In this document: positions 8,777 to 17,952 of the stretch, piece by piece
Layout: each line of letters starts with the position of its first letter
Numbering within the stretch: the stretch's first letter is position 1
Assembly: GCF_900637055.1 (NCBI RefSeq)
Contig: NZ_LR134338.1
Span: 2,676,001-2,740,000 of the forward strand
Reading direction: 5' to 3'
Source: Brevibacillus brevis
GTDB lineage: Bacteria > Bacillota > Bacilli > Brevibacillales > Brevibacillaceae
Length of the DNA stretch: 64,000 bases
Notes under the pieces: generated by a model
Database searches by the model: none
What the model was told of the DNA's origin: nothing
Seen by the model: only the letters and a program-made list of their open reading frames with translations
Position numbers and translations under genes: made by a program

Positions 8777-10123
8777 ATGAGCATTCCCAATGAGCTCGCG
8801 AAAAATTTCGTGGAAGTCGTGCCTGCCCTAAAACCGAAGGAAGCCATCGATGAGGCGAATCGCTGCTTGTATTGCTACGACGCACCCTGTATTAAGGCTT
8901 GCCCCACGTCGATTGACATTCCTTCCTTCATCAAAAAAATTGCGACCGGGAATTTGTTCGGATCAGCCCGGACGATCATGGAATCGAATCCCGTCGGGGC
9001 GAGCTGTGCGCGCGTATGTCCAACCGAGGAGCTGTGTGAGGGTGCCTGTGTACTCCATTCAGCTTCCAAGCCGATCATGATCGGGCTTCTCCAGCGTCAC
9101 GCGACAGACTGGGCAATCAAAAATCAAGCAACGCTTTTTTCAAAAGGCGAAGCAAATGGAAAACGGGTAGCTATCGTTGGAGCGGGCCCGGCGGGATTAT
9201 CAGCAGCGCGTGAGCTTGCGCGTCTCGGCTACGCAGTTACGGTATTTGAAGCCAAAGAAAAGGCAGGAGGATTAAACACGTACGGTATCGTCTCTTTCCG
9301 GTTGCCACAGGAAATTTCGCTATGGGAAGTAGAGCAAGTAGAGGCATTGGGGGTAGAGATACGTACCAATACACGGATCGGCGTGGATGTAGCGCCAGAA
9401 GAGCTGTTGGAGCAGTATGATTCCGTCCTGCTGGCAGCGGGTATGGGCAATGTCCCTCAGTTGAATATCCCGGGAGAAGATTTGGAAGGCGTCCTCGATG
9501 CGATTGCACTCGTGGAGGAGACCAAGACCAAGCCACTATCAGACGAAATGCTCGGCAAAAAAGTCGTGATCATCGGTGCGGGGAATACGGCGATTGACGC
9601 TGCCACCTGTTCCAAACGGCTGGGTGCTGACAATGTCCAGATTTTGTACCGACGGACTGTTCAGGAGATGTCCTGTTATCAGTTTGAGTACGAATTCGCC
9701 AAGCAGGATGGCGTAGAATTCCGCTGGCTCGTTGCCCCAACGCGTGTACTGGCGGAAAACGGTCGAGTGAAGGGCTTGGAACTGGTGCGAATGGAGCTGG
9801 GTGAGCCGGATGAGAAAGGAAGAAAGCGTCCAGTAGAAATTCCAGGCAGTCATTTTGTCATCGAAGTAGATTATGTCGTCAAAGCGATCGGACAAAACAG
9901 ACATCTGTCTTTGATTGAATCATTTGGGCTTCAACACCGCAATGGGATTGTCGAGGTCGAGGAAGGCACCTATCGAACCTCCCATGTCAAAGTTTACGCG
10001 GCGGGCGATATGATTTTTGGTGGAGGCAAGACAGATGCGATGGTAGTCGATGCAGCCAACCACGGCAAGCGAGCCGCTCATGCCATCCACCAAACGCTCC
10101 GTGATCAAAAACAGCCAGTATAA
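8777..10123 (+). CDS. preT: NAD-dependent dihydropyrimidine dehydrogenase, PreT subunit
   Basis: A 448-residue flavoprotein like the glutamate synthase small subunit. The N-terminal domain carries cysteine clusters for iron-sulfur centres (RCLYCYDAPCIKACP, ASCARVCPTEELCEGAC). Two nucleotide-binding folds follow (IVGAGPAGLSAAREL for FAD, IIGAGNTAIDAATC for NAD). The C-terminal AAGDMIFGGG is the usual FAD end motif. It passes electrons from NAD(P)H to PreA for reduction of uracil and thymine. The ATG follows GAGGAGG. It is 15 bp upstream of preA. Confidence 0.9.
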   Translation: MSIPNELAKNFVEVVPALKPKEAIDEANRCLYCYDAPCIKACPTSIDIPSFIKKIATGNLFGSARTIMESNPVGASCARVCPTEELCEGACVLHSASKPIMIGLLQRHATDWAIKNQATLFSKGEANGKRVAIVGAGPAGLSAARELARLGYAVTVFEAKEKAGGLNTYGIVSFRLPQEISLWEVEQVEALGVEIRTNTRIGVDVAPEELLEQYDSVLLAAGMGNVPQLNIPGEDLEGVLDAIALVEETKTKPLSDEMLGKKVVIIGAGNTAIDAATCSKRLGADNVQILYRRTVQEMSCYQFEYEFAKQDGVEFRWLVAPTRVLAENGRVKGLELVRMELGEPDEKGRKRPVEIPGSHFVIEVDYVVKAIGQNRHLSLIESFGLQHRNGIVEVEEGTYRTSHVKVYAAGDMIFGGGKTDAMVVDAANHGKRAAHAIHQTLRDQKQPV

Positions 10124-10138
10124 AGGAGGAGACCTATC

Positions 10139-11416
10139 ATGGCAGATCTCAGCATTAATCTGGCGGGAATCCAATCCCCGAATCCATTCTGGTTGGCCTC
10201 TGCACCGCCGACCAATTCAGGCTACCAAGTACAGCGTGCCTTTGAAGCGGGATGGGGTGGCGCGGTCTGGAAGACACTCGGAGAGCCGATCATCAACGTC
10301 ACCTCCCGCTTTGCAGGTCTGAACTTCGGGGGACAGCGCGTCTTTGGATTCAACAACATTGAACTGATTACGGACAAACCGCTCGAGGTCAATTTGAAGG
10401 AAATGGATGAAACGAAGCGCCGTTTTCCGAAGCACACCTTGATTGCGTCGCTAATGGTTGAACATAAACAGGAAGCATGGCACGAGATTGTCAAAAAGGT
10501 GGAGGCTATCGGTGTAGACGGTCTGGAACTGAATTTCGGCTGTCCGCACGGCATGGCTGAACGCGGGATGGGCTCTGCGGTCGGTCAGCATCCAGATTTA
10601 ATCCGGCAACAGGTCGAATGGGTAAAAGAAGTCGCCCAAACCCCTGTCATCGTCAAGCTCACCCCAAATATCACGGACATTCGCTTTACAGCGCGAGCCG
10701 CGAGCCAGGGGGGAGCCGATGCCATCAGTCTGATCAACACGATAAACAGTTTGATGGGGGTTGATCTTGACAAATGGCTGCCGATCCCACATGTAGATGG
10801 AAAAGGGGCGCACGGCGGCTATTGTGGACCTGCTGTCAAACCAATCGCCTTGAACATGGTCGCAGAATGTGCTCGTGATCCCAAGGTTGGTATCCCGATC
10901 TCGGGTATTGGTGGAATCTCTGATTGGCGCGATACCGTTGAATTTTTGCTGATGGGAGCAACGGGTGTTCAAGTATGTACAGCCGCCATGCATCATGGAT
11001 TCCGGATCGTGGAAGACATGATTGATGGGCTTAACAATTACCTGGATCAGCGCGGAATTGCCTCTGTAATGGATATTGTCGGAAAAGCCGTGCATACGTA
11101 CTCGGATTGGGGACATCTGAATCTGAATTACAAGGTCGTAGCGCGCATCCATGAAGAGACCTGTATCAATTGCAACAAGTGTCATATCGCTTGTGAGGAC
11201 ACTTCGCATCAATGCATTGACATTGTTCCTGATGCCGCGACGGGCAAAGAGCGCTTGGTCGTACGAGAAGAAGATTGTGTAGGTTGCAATTTGTGCTCCA
11301 TCGTTTGCCCAGTCGAAGGAACGATTGAGATGGTCGAGATTCCGAGCGACAAAGCCCCTCTTAGCTGGAATCAGCGGCAGGCTGCTTTGGCTGCGGGTGG
11401 CAGCTGCGAGCTGTAA
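10139..11416 (+). CDS. preA: NAD-dependent dihydropyrimidine dehydrogenase, PreA subunit
   Basis: A 425-residue protein with a dihydroorotate-dehydrogenase-like FMN barrel (NPFWLASAPPTNSGYQ, LNFGCPHGMAERGMG, GIPISGIGGI). Two C-terminal [4Fe-4S] motifs follow (CINCNKCHIAC and CVGCNLCSIVCPVEG). With PreT it reduces uracil to dihydrouracil, the first step of reductive pyrimidine degradation. The cysteine expected on the active-site loop is in NFGCPHG. An AAGGAGG site precedes the ATG. Full length for the family. Confidence 0.92.
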   Translation: MADLSINLAGIQSPNPFWLASAPPTNSGYQVQRAFEAGWGGAVWKTLGEPIINVTSRFAGLNFGGQRVFGFNNIELITDKPLEVNLKEMDETKRRFPKHTLIASLMVEHKQEAWHEIVKKVEAIGVDGLELNFGCPHGMAERGMGSAVGQHPDLIRQQVEWVKEVAQTPVIVKLTPNITDIRFTARAASQGGADAISLINTINSLMGVDLDKWLPIPHVDGKGAHGGYCGPAVKPIALNMVAECARDPKVGIPISGIGGISDWRDTVEFLLMGATGVQVCTAAMHHGFRIVEDMIDGLNNYLDQRGIASVMDIVGKAVHTYSDWGHLNLNYKVVARIHEETCINCNKCHIACEDTSHQCIDIVPDAATGKERLVVREEDCVGCNLCSIVCPVEGTIEMVEIPSDKAPLSWNQRQAALAAGGSCEL

Positions 11417-11505
11417 AGCAGTCATGTTTTCGGCCCGGGGTGCATAGCGTGTACAAGGGAAGGCATGTCTACTCGGTGACGGGTTAAAGGGGAGATGATC
11501 ATCGG

Positions 11506-12891
11506 ATGAAAAAATGGATTCGAAATGGCACAGTTGTGACAGCGTCAGACACGTATCAGGCGGACATTTTGATCGAAGGGGAAAAGGTAGTCGCAATTGG
11601 CTCCAATCTGGATGGGAAAGATGCCGAAATCATCGATGCTACCGGATACTATGTTTTCCCAGGAGGGATTGATCCACATACCCATCTCGATATGCCTTTT
11701 GGCGGAACGGTTACTTCCGATAACTTTTATACAGGCACGAAGGCAGCAGCATTTGGCGGGACGACGAGCATCATCGATTTTTGCCTGACGAATAAAGGGG
11801 AGCCATTGCATTCATCCATTTCGACCTGGCACGAAAAAGCAAGGGGCAAAGCGGTCATTGACTACGGCTTCCACCTGATGGTTTCCGATGCGAATGATCA
11901 AGTTCTCGAGGAATTAGGAGCAGTCGTACGAAATGAAGGGATTACTTCGCTTAAAGTATTCATGGCCTACAAAAATGTGCTAATGGCCGATGATGAGACG
12001 CTATTTAAAACGTTGGTTCGGGCGAAGGAACTAGGTGCTCTGGTACAGGTCCATGCAGAGAATGGAGACGTTCTGGATTATTTGATCAAGCAGGCGATTG
12101 CAAAAGGACAAACAGATCCCGTGTACCACGCCTACACCCGCCCACCTGAAGCAGAAGGAGAAGCGACGGGACGGGCAATCGCTTTGACTGCACTGGCAGA
12201 TGCACAGTTGTATGTCGTGCATGTATCGTGTGCAGAGGCAGTGCGCCGGATCGCAGAGGCTCGCGAAAAAGGATGGAATGTGTACGGGGAGACGTGCCCG
12301 CAATATTTGGTGCTCGATATTACGGATCTACAGAAGCCGGGCTTTGAAGGAGCGAAGTACGTTTGGTCCCCTCCGCTCAGGGAAAAGTGGAATCAGGATG
12401 TCCTGTGGAACGCGTTGAAAAATGGCATCTTGCAAACGGTTGGCTCTGATCATTGCTCCTTTAATTTCTCCGGTCAAAAAGAACTGGGGCTAGGGGATTT
12501 CACGAAAATCCCGAATGGCGGACCAATCATTGAGGACCGGATGCGCCTTCTCTTCTCGGAAGGGGTAGCAAAGGACAAGATCAGCCTCAATCAGTTCGTC
12601 GATATGACCTCTACTAAGGTAGCGAAATTGTTCGGAATGTTCCCGCAAAAAGGAACGATTGCAGTAGGCTCGGACGCCGATATCGTGCTGTTTGATCCAA
12701 CGCTGAAGCGTACAATCTCCGTTGAAACTCACCATATGAATGTCGACTACAATCCATTTGAAGGCATGGTGGTGAATGGAGATATCATCTCGGTGCTATC
12801 ACGCGGCTCATTCGTCATTCGCGATCAGCAATTCGTCGGGCAAGCCGGGGCTGGACGCTTTGTAAAACGATCGACCTTTGCAAGACCGTAA
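11506..12891 (+). CDS. hydA: dihydropyrimidinase
   Basis: A 461-residue amidohydrolase that opens dihydrouracil or dihydrothymine to N-carbamoyl-beta-amino acids. Metal ligands are visible: HTH in GGIDPHTHLDMPFG, the lysine expected to be carbamylated in SLKVFMAYK, histidines in LVQVHAENGDV and YVVHVSCAEA, and the aspartate in VGSDHCSF. It sits between preA and beta-ureidopropionase. An AAGGGGAG site precedes the ATG. A hydantoinase activity is possible, but the context favours pyrimidine catabolism. Confidence 0.92.
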   Translation: MKKWIRNGTVVTASDTYQADILIEGEKVVAIGSNLDGKDAEIIDATGYYVFPGGIDPHTHLDMPFGGTVTSDNFYTGTKAAAFGGTTSIIDFCLTNKGEPLHSSISTWHEKARGKAVIDYGFHLMVSDANDQVLEELGAVVRNEGITSLKVFMAYKNVLMADDETLFKTLVRAKELGALVQVHAENGDVLDYLIKQAIAKGQTDPVYHAYTRPPEAEGEATGRAIALTALADAQLYVVHVSCAEAVRRIAEAREKGWNVYGETCPQYLVLDITDLQKPGFEGAKYVWSPPLREKWNQDVLWNALKNGILQTVGSDHCSFNFSGQKELGLGDFTKIPNGGPIIEDRMRLLFSEGVAKDKISLNQFVDMTSTKVAKLFGMFPQKGTIAVGSDADIVLFDPTLKRTISVETHHMNVDYNPFEGMVVNGDIISVLSRGSFVIRDQQFVGQAGAGRFVKRSTFARP

Positions 12892-12925
12892 TCAGTGAGA
12901 CCGTAAAAAGGCAAGGAGGGCGATT

Positions 12926-13816
12926 ATGGCAGATATCATTCGCATCGGCTTGATTCAGGCAAAAAACGATGTCCCCGGAGATGAACCGGTTCATTTACAC
13001 AAAGAAAAGGCCATTGAGAAGCATGAGAAAATGGTACGGGATGCGGCAGCCAAGGGAGCACAAATCATCTGTCTGCAAGAAATCTTTTATGGACCGTATT
13101 TTTGTGCCGAGCAGCAACCGAAGTGGTATGAATCAGCAGAAGAAGTCCCGAATGGACCAACCGTGCAACTTTTCTCTTCTCTTGCCCGCGAGTTAGGAAC
13201 TGTACTCATTTTACCTGTGTACGAGCGCGTGGGAATCGGTACGTATTACAACACTGCCGCTGTGATTGATGCGGATGGCACGTATTTGGGCAAATATCGC
13301 AAGCAGCATATTCCGCATGTCGGAGTGGGCAGCAGCGGGTGCGGATTCTGGGAGAAATATTACTTTAAGCCCGGCAATCTCGGGTATCCCGTTTTTGAAA
13401 CCGCTTTTGCCAAGGTCGGGGTCTATATATGCTATGACCGCCATTTTCCGGAAGGGGCACGATTGCTGGGCTTGAACGGAGCAGAGATTGTATTCAACCC
13501 GTCTGCGACGGTAGCGGGCTTATCCGAATACTTGTGGAAGCTCGAGCAGCCTGCTCATGCCGTAGCCAACGGTTATTATGTGGCAGCGATCAATCGGGTA
13601 GGGACAGAAGCACCGTGGAACATGGGAGAGTTTTACGGACAATCGTACTTGGTCGATCCGCGCGGACAGTTTGTCGCGATGGGGAGCCGGGATCAGGATG
13701 AGGTCATTATCGCTGAAATGGACCGTAACAAAATTCATGAGGTGCGGGATACGTGGCAATTTTACCGAGATCGCAGACCGGAGACCTACGAAGATATGGT
13801 AAAGCTATTACCTTAA
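12926..13816 (+). CDS. beta-ureidopropionase (N-carbamoyl-beta-alanine amidohydrolase)
   Basis: A 296-residue nitrilase-superfamily enzyme. The catalytic triad is visible: Glu in CLQEIFYGPYF, Lys in GKYRKQHIPH and Cys in YICYDRHFPEGAR. It releases beta-alanine (or beta-aminoisobutyrate), CO2 and ammonia, supplying the aminotransferase and dehydrogenase at 0.7-3.6 kb. It starts at an ATG after AAGGAGGG, 34 bp after the dihydropyrimidinase. It is the last gene before a terminator. The length fits bacterial PydC-type enzymes. Confidence 0.9.
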   Translation: MADIIRIGLIQAKNDVPGDEPVHLHKEKAIEKHEKMVRDAAAKGAQIICLQEIFYGPYFCAEQQPKWYESAEEVPNGPTVQLFSSLARELGTVLILPVYERVGIGTYYNTAAVIDADGTYLGKYRKQHIPHVGVGSSGCGFWEKYYFKPGNLGYPVFETAFAKVGVYICYDRHFPEGARLLGLNGAEIVFNPSATVAGLSEYLWKLEQPAHAVANGYYVAAINRVGTEAPWNMGEFYGQSYLVDPRGQFVAMGSRDQDEVIIAEMDRNKIHEVRDTWQFYRDRRPETYEDMVKLLP

Positions 13817-13825
13817 TACAAGAGT

Positions 13826-13859
13826 GAGGGAGGTGCCGGACATGCGCCTTCCTCCTTTT
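13826..13859 (+). terminator. terminator after the pre-hyd operon
   Basis: GAGGGAGGTGC pairs with GCGCCTTCCTC (two G-U pairs), followed by CTTTTC. Confidence 0.7.
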
Positions 13860-13905
13860 CACATCATTGGAAGGATTCCATCAGAGTCAAAAGGAGCGTT
13901 CAGGG

Positions 13906-14418
13906 ATGAGGCAGATTGTATATCGAGGGGTCGAATATGGCGAGGGACTTCGCGTTGTGAAAGCGCAAAAGTATGAGAGGGCAGAACGGCGTCATTTTAC
14001 AAACGGCGCTAGTGCAAAGGCAGTGTTTGGCTCTGGTGTTTACTTGGTAAGCAATCCGGAAATCGCGGCACAGTATGCGATTTGTCATGCAGAGACCAAT
14101 GGGGAGAAGGCAGTTGTGTTAAGCCAGCAGCTACATTTGCAGGGTCTCATTTGTTTGGACGAGCGTTATGGGGAAAATGAACTGCGCATCGATGCATTGC
14201 GCGCTGCTTATTCAGAAGAGGAGCTCGAACAGAGACAGAACGGAATGGGCTATGAAGAGTGGCTGGAATGGACAGGGGATAAGGTGCGTGCGTATTTGAT
14301 CGCCTGTGGATACCGGGGGATTCGGTATCGGATCAGCCCGGAGCTAACGTATTATATCTGCTATGAGCCTGACATTCAAATTGAAGAGATCGCGATTCTA
14401 TCTGTGCTCGAGATGTGA
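13906..14418 (+). CDS. probable ADP-ribosyltransferase-fold protein
   Basis: A 170-residue protein that I cannot name, but its motif order resembles ADP-ribosyltransferases. IVYRGVEYG at the start has the YRG seen in R-S-E enzymes. HFTNGAS lies where the STS strand would be. VFGSGVYLVSNPEIAAQYA closely matches the PARP/ART segment around GxGxYF...A..Y. The C-terminal YYICYEPDIQIEEI resembles the PARP C-terminal strand, where the catalytic Glu should lie close by. The chosen ATG follows AAAGGAG; a TTG at 13867 would add 13 residues. It is downstream of the pyrimidine operon terminator. The fold call is moderate, and activity is unproven. Confidence 0.45.
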   Translation: MRQIVYRGVEYGEGLRVVKAQKYERAERRHFTNGASAKAVFGSGVYLVSNPEIAAQYAICHAETNGEKAVVLSQQLHLQGLICLDERYGENELRIDALRAAYSEEELEQRQNGMGYEEWLEWTGDKVRAYLIACGYRGIRYRISPELTYYICYEPDIQIEEIAILSVLEM

Positions 14419-14577
14419 GAAAGCGACACTTGGTACGGCGGTCAATGAATGGATAGGCTGGTGAGCAAGTGGCTGTAACTGCCTTTCGAAGTACAGACGA
14501 GCGTACGCAAGTAAGTGTACGTGTCATGGAAGAAATGTCCATCAGTCAATTTAAATGGTAGAGTAAGGGAGCAAACG

Positions 14578-14616
14578 AAAGACTGGCAAACCCAACGGGG
14601 CAGCCAGTCTTTTTTG
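14578..14616 (+). terminator. hairpin terminator between convergent genes
   Basis: AAGACTGGC pairs with GCCAGTCTT, followed by TTTTTT on the plus strand. The rest of the 14419-14627 interval holds nothing I can assign. Confidence 0.8.
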
Positions 14617-14627
14617 GTAGCTTGCTT

Positions 14628-16118
14628 TTAGGAAGCAATCGTTTGTTTGTTGTTTGCAGTGATTTTCTCGTAATCGTTGGCACTCAAGATCGAAGCATCA
14701 TGTTTCATCATCCATGTGTAAATCACGAGTGATATCAGGAGTCCGACAGTCCAGGCATTGTCCCAGATAATCGTTAAGCCCGGAATGTATTTACTTATAA
14801 AAGGAATCGCAATCCCGATTAGCATCGCCCAGATGGCTCTGCCATTAAAGCCCGTTTTGTAGGTGTAGATCCCGTTTGTTTTGTACAATTCTGTTAAATG
14901 AATGCGCCGCTTGCGCACGAGCCAATAATCAGCGATAGCTATTCCATCGATCGGGCCTAACAAGGCTCCATACGTTCCGAGCCATAAAAAGATGTAGTTG
15001 CCGAAGTTATCCAAGATGTACCAAGGCTGCATCAAGAGCGACACGACCCCGGCGATGATGGCGCCGGCTTCATACGAGAGACGGCGAGGGGCCAGATTCT
15101 CCACTGCCCGGGCGGGAGCAACGATATTGGCCGCTACGTTGGTCGTCAATGTGGCAAGAATAATTCCAATCGTTCCGAGGAAAATGGCGAAAGTCGAGAA
15201 TTTAGCCAACACGGCAGCAGGGTCCCACAACGCTTCTCCGTAAATAACTACGGTAGCAGAAGCGACAGCAACTCCGATGAACGAGAAGAAACCCATCGTG
15301 GTCGGTAAGGAAGAGGATTGTCCGATGATTTGGGCTTTTTGACTTTTGGCATACCGACAGAAATCCGGAATGTTGAGGGCCATTGTTGCCCAAAAAGCAA
15401 TCGCTCCCGTCAATGCTGGGAAGAAAACCTTCAGGAATTCTGCATTGGAAGTGAATTTCGAAGGGGCTGAGAGCATTGGTCCCCATCCGCCTGCTTTCGT
15501 AAGCGCCCAGACGAGGAGAGCCAAACTCATGATGATCAGGATGGGAGCAGCCCATGCCTCCATTTTTTTGATCGTTTCGGGACCGCGATAAGCGACCCAT
15601 ACGTTTAACAACCAAAAGCCAAAGAAGGATATCCAGAGATGTCCGGGAACATTTGCCCAGCCTGTCATCGACATCAAGAGCGTATCGATGGCAGCACCTC
15701 CGAACCAACAGTTGATGCCGAACCAGCCAGCACCTATCAAACCGCGCGCGACAGCGGGGATGTGCGCTCCTTTGGAGCCGAACCAGAGGCGCGCAAAAAC
15801 CGGATACGGAATGCCAAATTTTGTCCCGGCATGAGAGTTGAGAAGAATGGGAATAAGGACAATACAGTTACCGAGAATGATCGTCAAAATGGCCTGCCAC
15901 CAGTTCATACCCAACGAAATTAACCCTGCCGCCATTGCATACGTCGGCAAACAAATCGACATACCGATCCACAAGCTGGCGAAGTTGTAGGAAGTCCAGC
16001 TGTGCTCTGCCGTCGTCGTTGGCCGAAGACCTTCATTATAAAGCGGACTGTTCTTAATTGCCTCTACGCCTTCTTTCGTCAGGGTAACAATTCCATTTGA
16101 TTCCGTTTGCGTCTTCAT
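14628..16118 (-). CDS. NCS1-family nucleobase/allantoin/hydantoin permease
   Basis: A 496-residue membrane protein with about twelve hydrophobic segments. Family signatures include the N-terminal NEGLRPTTTAEHSWTSYNFASLWIGM and GLIGAGWFGINCWFGGAA; parts such as PDFCRYAKS and GPIDGIAIADYWLVRKR are typical of Mhp1/PucI/FurD transporters. Given the neighbours it probably imports uracil, thymine or dihydropyrimidines by Na+ or H+ symport; allantoin is an alternative. The start is the ATG at 16118 behind AGGAGGGAAAG, not the upstream one at 16187. It is convergent with the pyrimidine block. Confidence 0.85.
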   Translation of the reverse strand: MKTQTESNGIVTLTKEGVEAIKNSPLYNEGLRPTTTAEHSWTSYNFASLWIGMSICLPTYAMAAGLISLGMNWWQAILTIILGNCIVLIPILLNSHAGTKFGIPYPVFARLWFGSKGAHIPAVARGLIGAGWFGINCWFGGAAIDTLLMSMTGWANVPGHLWISFFGFWLLNVWVAYRGPETIKKMEAWAAPILIIMSLALLVWALTKAGGWGPMLSAPSKFTSNAEFLKVFFPALTGAIAFWATMALNIPDFCRYAKSQKAQIIGQSSSLPTTMGFFSFIGVAVASATVVIYGEALWDPAAVLAKFSTFAIFLGTIGIILATLTTNVAANIVAPARAVENLAPRRLSYEAGAIIAGVVSLLMQPWYILDNFGNYIFLWLGTYGALLGPIDGIAIADYWLVRKRRIHLTELYKTNGIYTYKTGFNGRAIWAMLIGIAIPFISKYIPGLTIIWDNAWTVGLLISLVIYTWMMKHDASILSANDYEKITANNKQTIAS

Positions 16119-16150
16119 TTCTTTCCCTCCTTTGCTTATCAAGATGTCTC

Positions 16151-16185
16151 GTATTCGGACAACCGCCCTAGTTTGTCTTGAATAC
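16151..16185. promoter_or_regulatory. interrupted inverted repeat upstream of the NCS1 gene
   Basis: GTATTC-gg-ACAA (16151-16162) is mirrored by TTGT-ctt-GAATAC (16173-16185). A minus-strand TATAAT (16196-16201) lies just beyond it, so the repeat sits downstream of a likely NCS1 -10 box, a place suited to repression. Confidence 0.35.
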
Positions 16186-16341
16186 AAGTTGTAACATTAT
16201 ATTGGGGGAAAGAAGGCCTAATACCTGATTTTTCGTCGTAAAAAGACAGCCAGCAACGACAAGCATCGCCATTGACAAAGGGAATGATTCTACCTTTTTA
16301 CCTAATCGGGATGGTAAGATGAAGCAAGGGGGGAGCGAGCT

Positions 16342-17952
16342 GTGACGACAAGAAAAATCAAAATGTCTTTACAAACCAGAATGATCTTATTGATTACTAT
16401 TGTTATTATTCTGATTGTTTCGTCAGTTGGGGCGGTGTTTTCTTCCATTGTTGCGTCTTCGATCGAAGAGCAGGTGGGCAAAAAAGCATTGAGTGTGGCG
16501 AAGATCGTTGCCAGCGATCCTGAGCTGCGTAGTGCTTTTTCAAGCGATTACCCTCCTTCGCTCATTCAACCCATCGCTGAAAACGTCCGTGTGCAAACCG
16601 GAGCAGAGTTTGTGGTCGTGGGAAACCATGAGGGAATTCGGTATGCGCACCCGATTCCGGAGCGGATCGGAAAGGAAATGGTGGGGGGAGATAACGAGCC
16701 CGGACTCTCACATGGTCAATCTTACATATCGAAGGCTGTCGGCAGCATGGGACCATCATTGCGAGGGAAGGTGCCGATCAAAAATGAAAAAGGGGAAATC
16801 GTCGGCATCGTTTCCGTTGGGTTCCTGCTGGAAGATATCGAAGAGGCTATTGACCTCTACCAAGACCGCATATTGATCTTGACTCTTCTCGCCTTGTTGT
16901 GTGGTGTTGCTGGTGCCATTGCACTCAGTCGCTATTTAAAGCGCTTAATTTTGGGGTTGGAGCCGGAGGAGATCGCATCCTTGTACGTAGAGAGAAATGC
17001 TGTACTGGAGTCAGTCCGCGAAGGCATCGTGGCGATTGACCGGAATAAACGCATCACGATGATGAACAAGGCTGCCATTCGTATTTTGAATTTACCGGAA
17101 GAAGAGTTTCATCGCAAAGAAATAGTTGAAGTGCTACCAGACAGTCGTATGCCAGAAGTACTGGAATCAGGCGAGCATCAATTAGATCGCGAGTCCATCA
17201 TGAGCGGAAAAGAAATCATTGTGAATCGACTTCCGATCAAGTTCGGAGGTAAGGTCGTAGGAGTGGTCAGCAGCTTTCGTCCCAAATCGGAAATTGACCA
17301 GCTAGCCTCTGAATTGTCCCAAGCAAGGCGTTATGCGGATGTACTTCGCGCTCAAACCCATGAATTTCACAATTTGTTGTATACCATTTCCGGCTTGTTG
17401 CAGCTTGGCTCGATTCAGGAAGCGGTCGAGCTGATTACGAGTGAAACGTCCGCCCAACAAGAGATGATTTTATTTTTGGCGAAGCAAATTCCCGATCCGT
17501 TAATAGGGGCACTGCTGTTAGGCATGCACAATCGAGCCAAGGAGCTGAAAATTCAATTCGTCATCCATTACGACAGTCACTTGAAGGAGCTCCCCCCGAC
17601 GATCAACCGACAGCAGATCGTGGTTTTATTGGGGACTCTAATCCAGAATGCGTTGGAAGCCGTCAATGAGCCTAGCGTCGAGCACAAACGAGTGGAGTGT
17701 TATTTGTCTGACACGGGTGATGAGATCATGTTCGAAATCGAGGACTCGGGACCGGGGGTTGTGGAAGAACTGCGAGAAAAAATATTCGAGCACGGTTTCT
17801 CAACGAAAAAAGGCGAAGATCGTGGAATTGGCCTGGCCAAGGCGCATGGAATTATTAACGAATTGGACGGCTATATTCTCGTTGGCAAAAGCGAGCTAGG
17901 AGGCGCACTTTTCACAGTATCCCTACGCAAAAGAATGGAGGTGGCATCTTGA
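16342..17952 (+). CDS. CitA/DcuS-type sensor histidine kinase
   Basis: A 536-residue membrane kinase. A transmembrane helix at about 12-35 and a second at about 175-193 enclose an extracellular sensor domain of about 135 residues of the PASc/Cache type that binds carboxylates. A cytoplasmic PAS domain follows (VLESVREGIVAIDRNKRITMMN). The phospho-acceptor box is RAQTHEFHNLLYTISGLL, typical of citrate/dicarboxylate kinases. ATP-binding motifs are NALEAV, EDSGPGV and GIGLAKAHG. The GTG start has AAGGGGGGAG upstream. It overlaps its regulator by 4 bp and precedes Tct transporter genes, so it probably senses citrate or another tricarboxylate. Confidence 0.88.
   Translation: MTTRKIKMSLQTRMILLITIVIILIVSSVGAVFSSIVASSIEEQVGKKALSVAKIVASDPELRSAFSSDYPPSLIQPIAENVRVQTGAEFVVVGNHEGIRYAHPIPERIGKEMVGGDNEPGLSHGQSYISKAVGSMGPSLRGKVPIKNEKGEIVGIVSVGFLLEDIEEAIDLYQDRILILTLLALLCGVAGAIALSRYLKRLILGLEPEEIASLYVERNAVLESVREGIVAIDRNKRITMMNKAAIRILNLPEEEFHRKEIVEVLPDSRMPEVLESGEHQLDRESIMSGKEIIVNRLPIKFGGKVVGVVSSFRPKSEIDQLASELSQARRYADVLRAQTHEFHNLLYTISGLLQLGSIQEAVELITSETSAQQEMILFLAKQIPDPLIGALLLGMHNRAKELKIQFVIHYDSHLKELPPTINRQQIVVLLGTLIQNALEAVNEPSVEHKRVECYLSDTGDEIMFEIEDSGPGVVEELREKIFEHGFSTKKGEDRGIGLAKAHGIINELDGYILVGKSELGGALFTVSLRKRMEVAS

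Noticed and set aside
14419..14577. Short frames and partial repeats between the ART-like gene and the terminator
   Set aside because: Frames are under 15 codons and the GTAC repeats are weak; nothing supports a gene or regulatory RNA.
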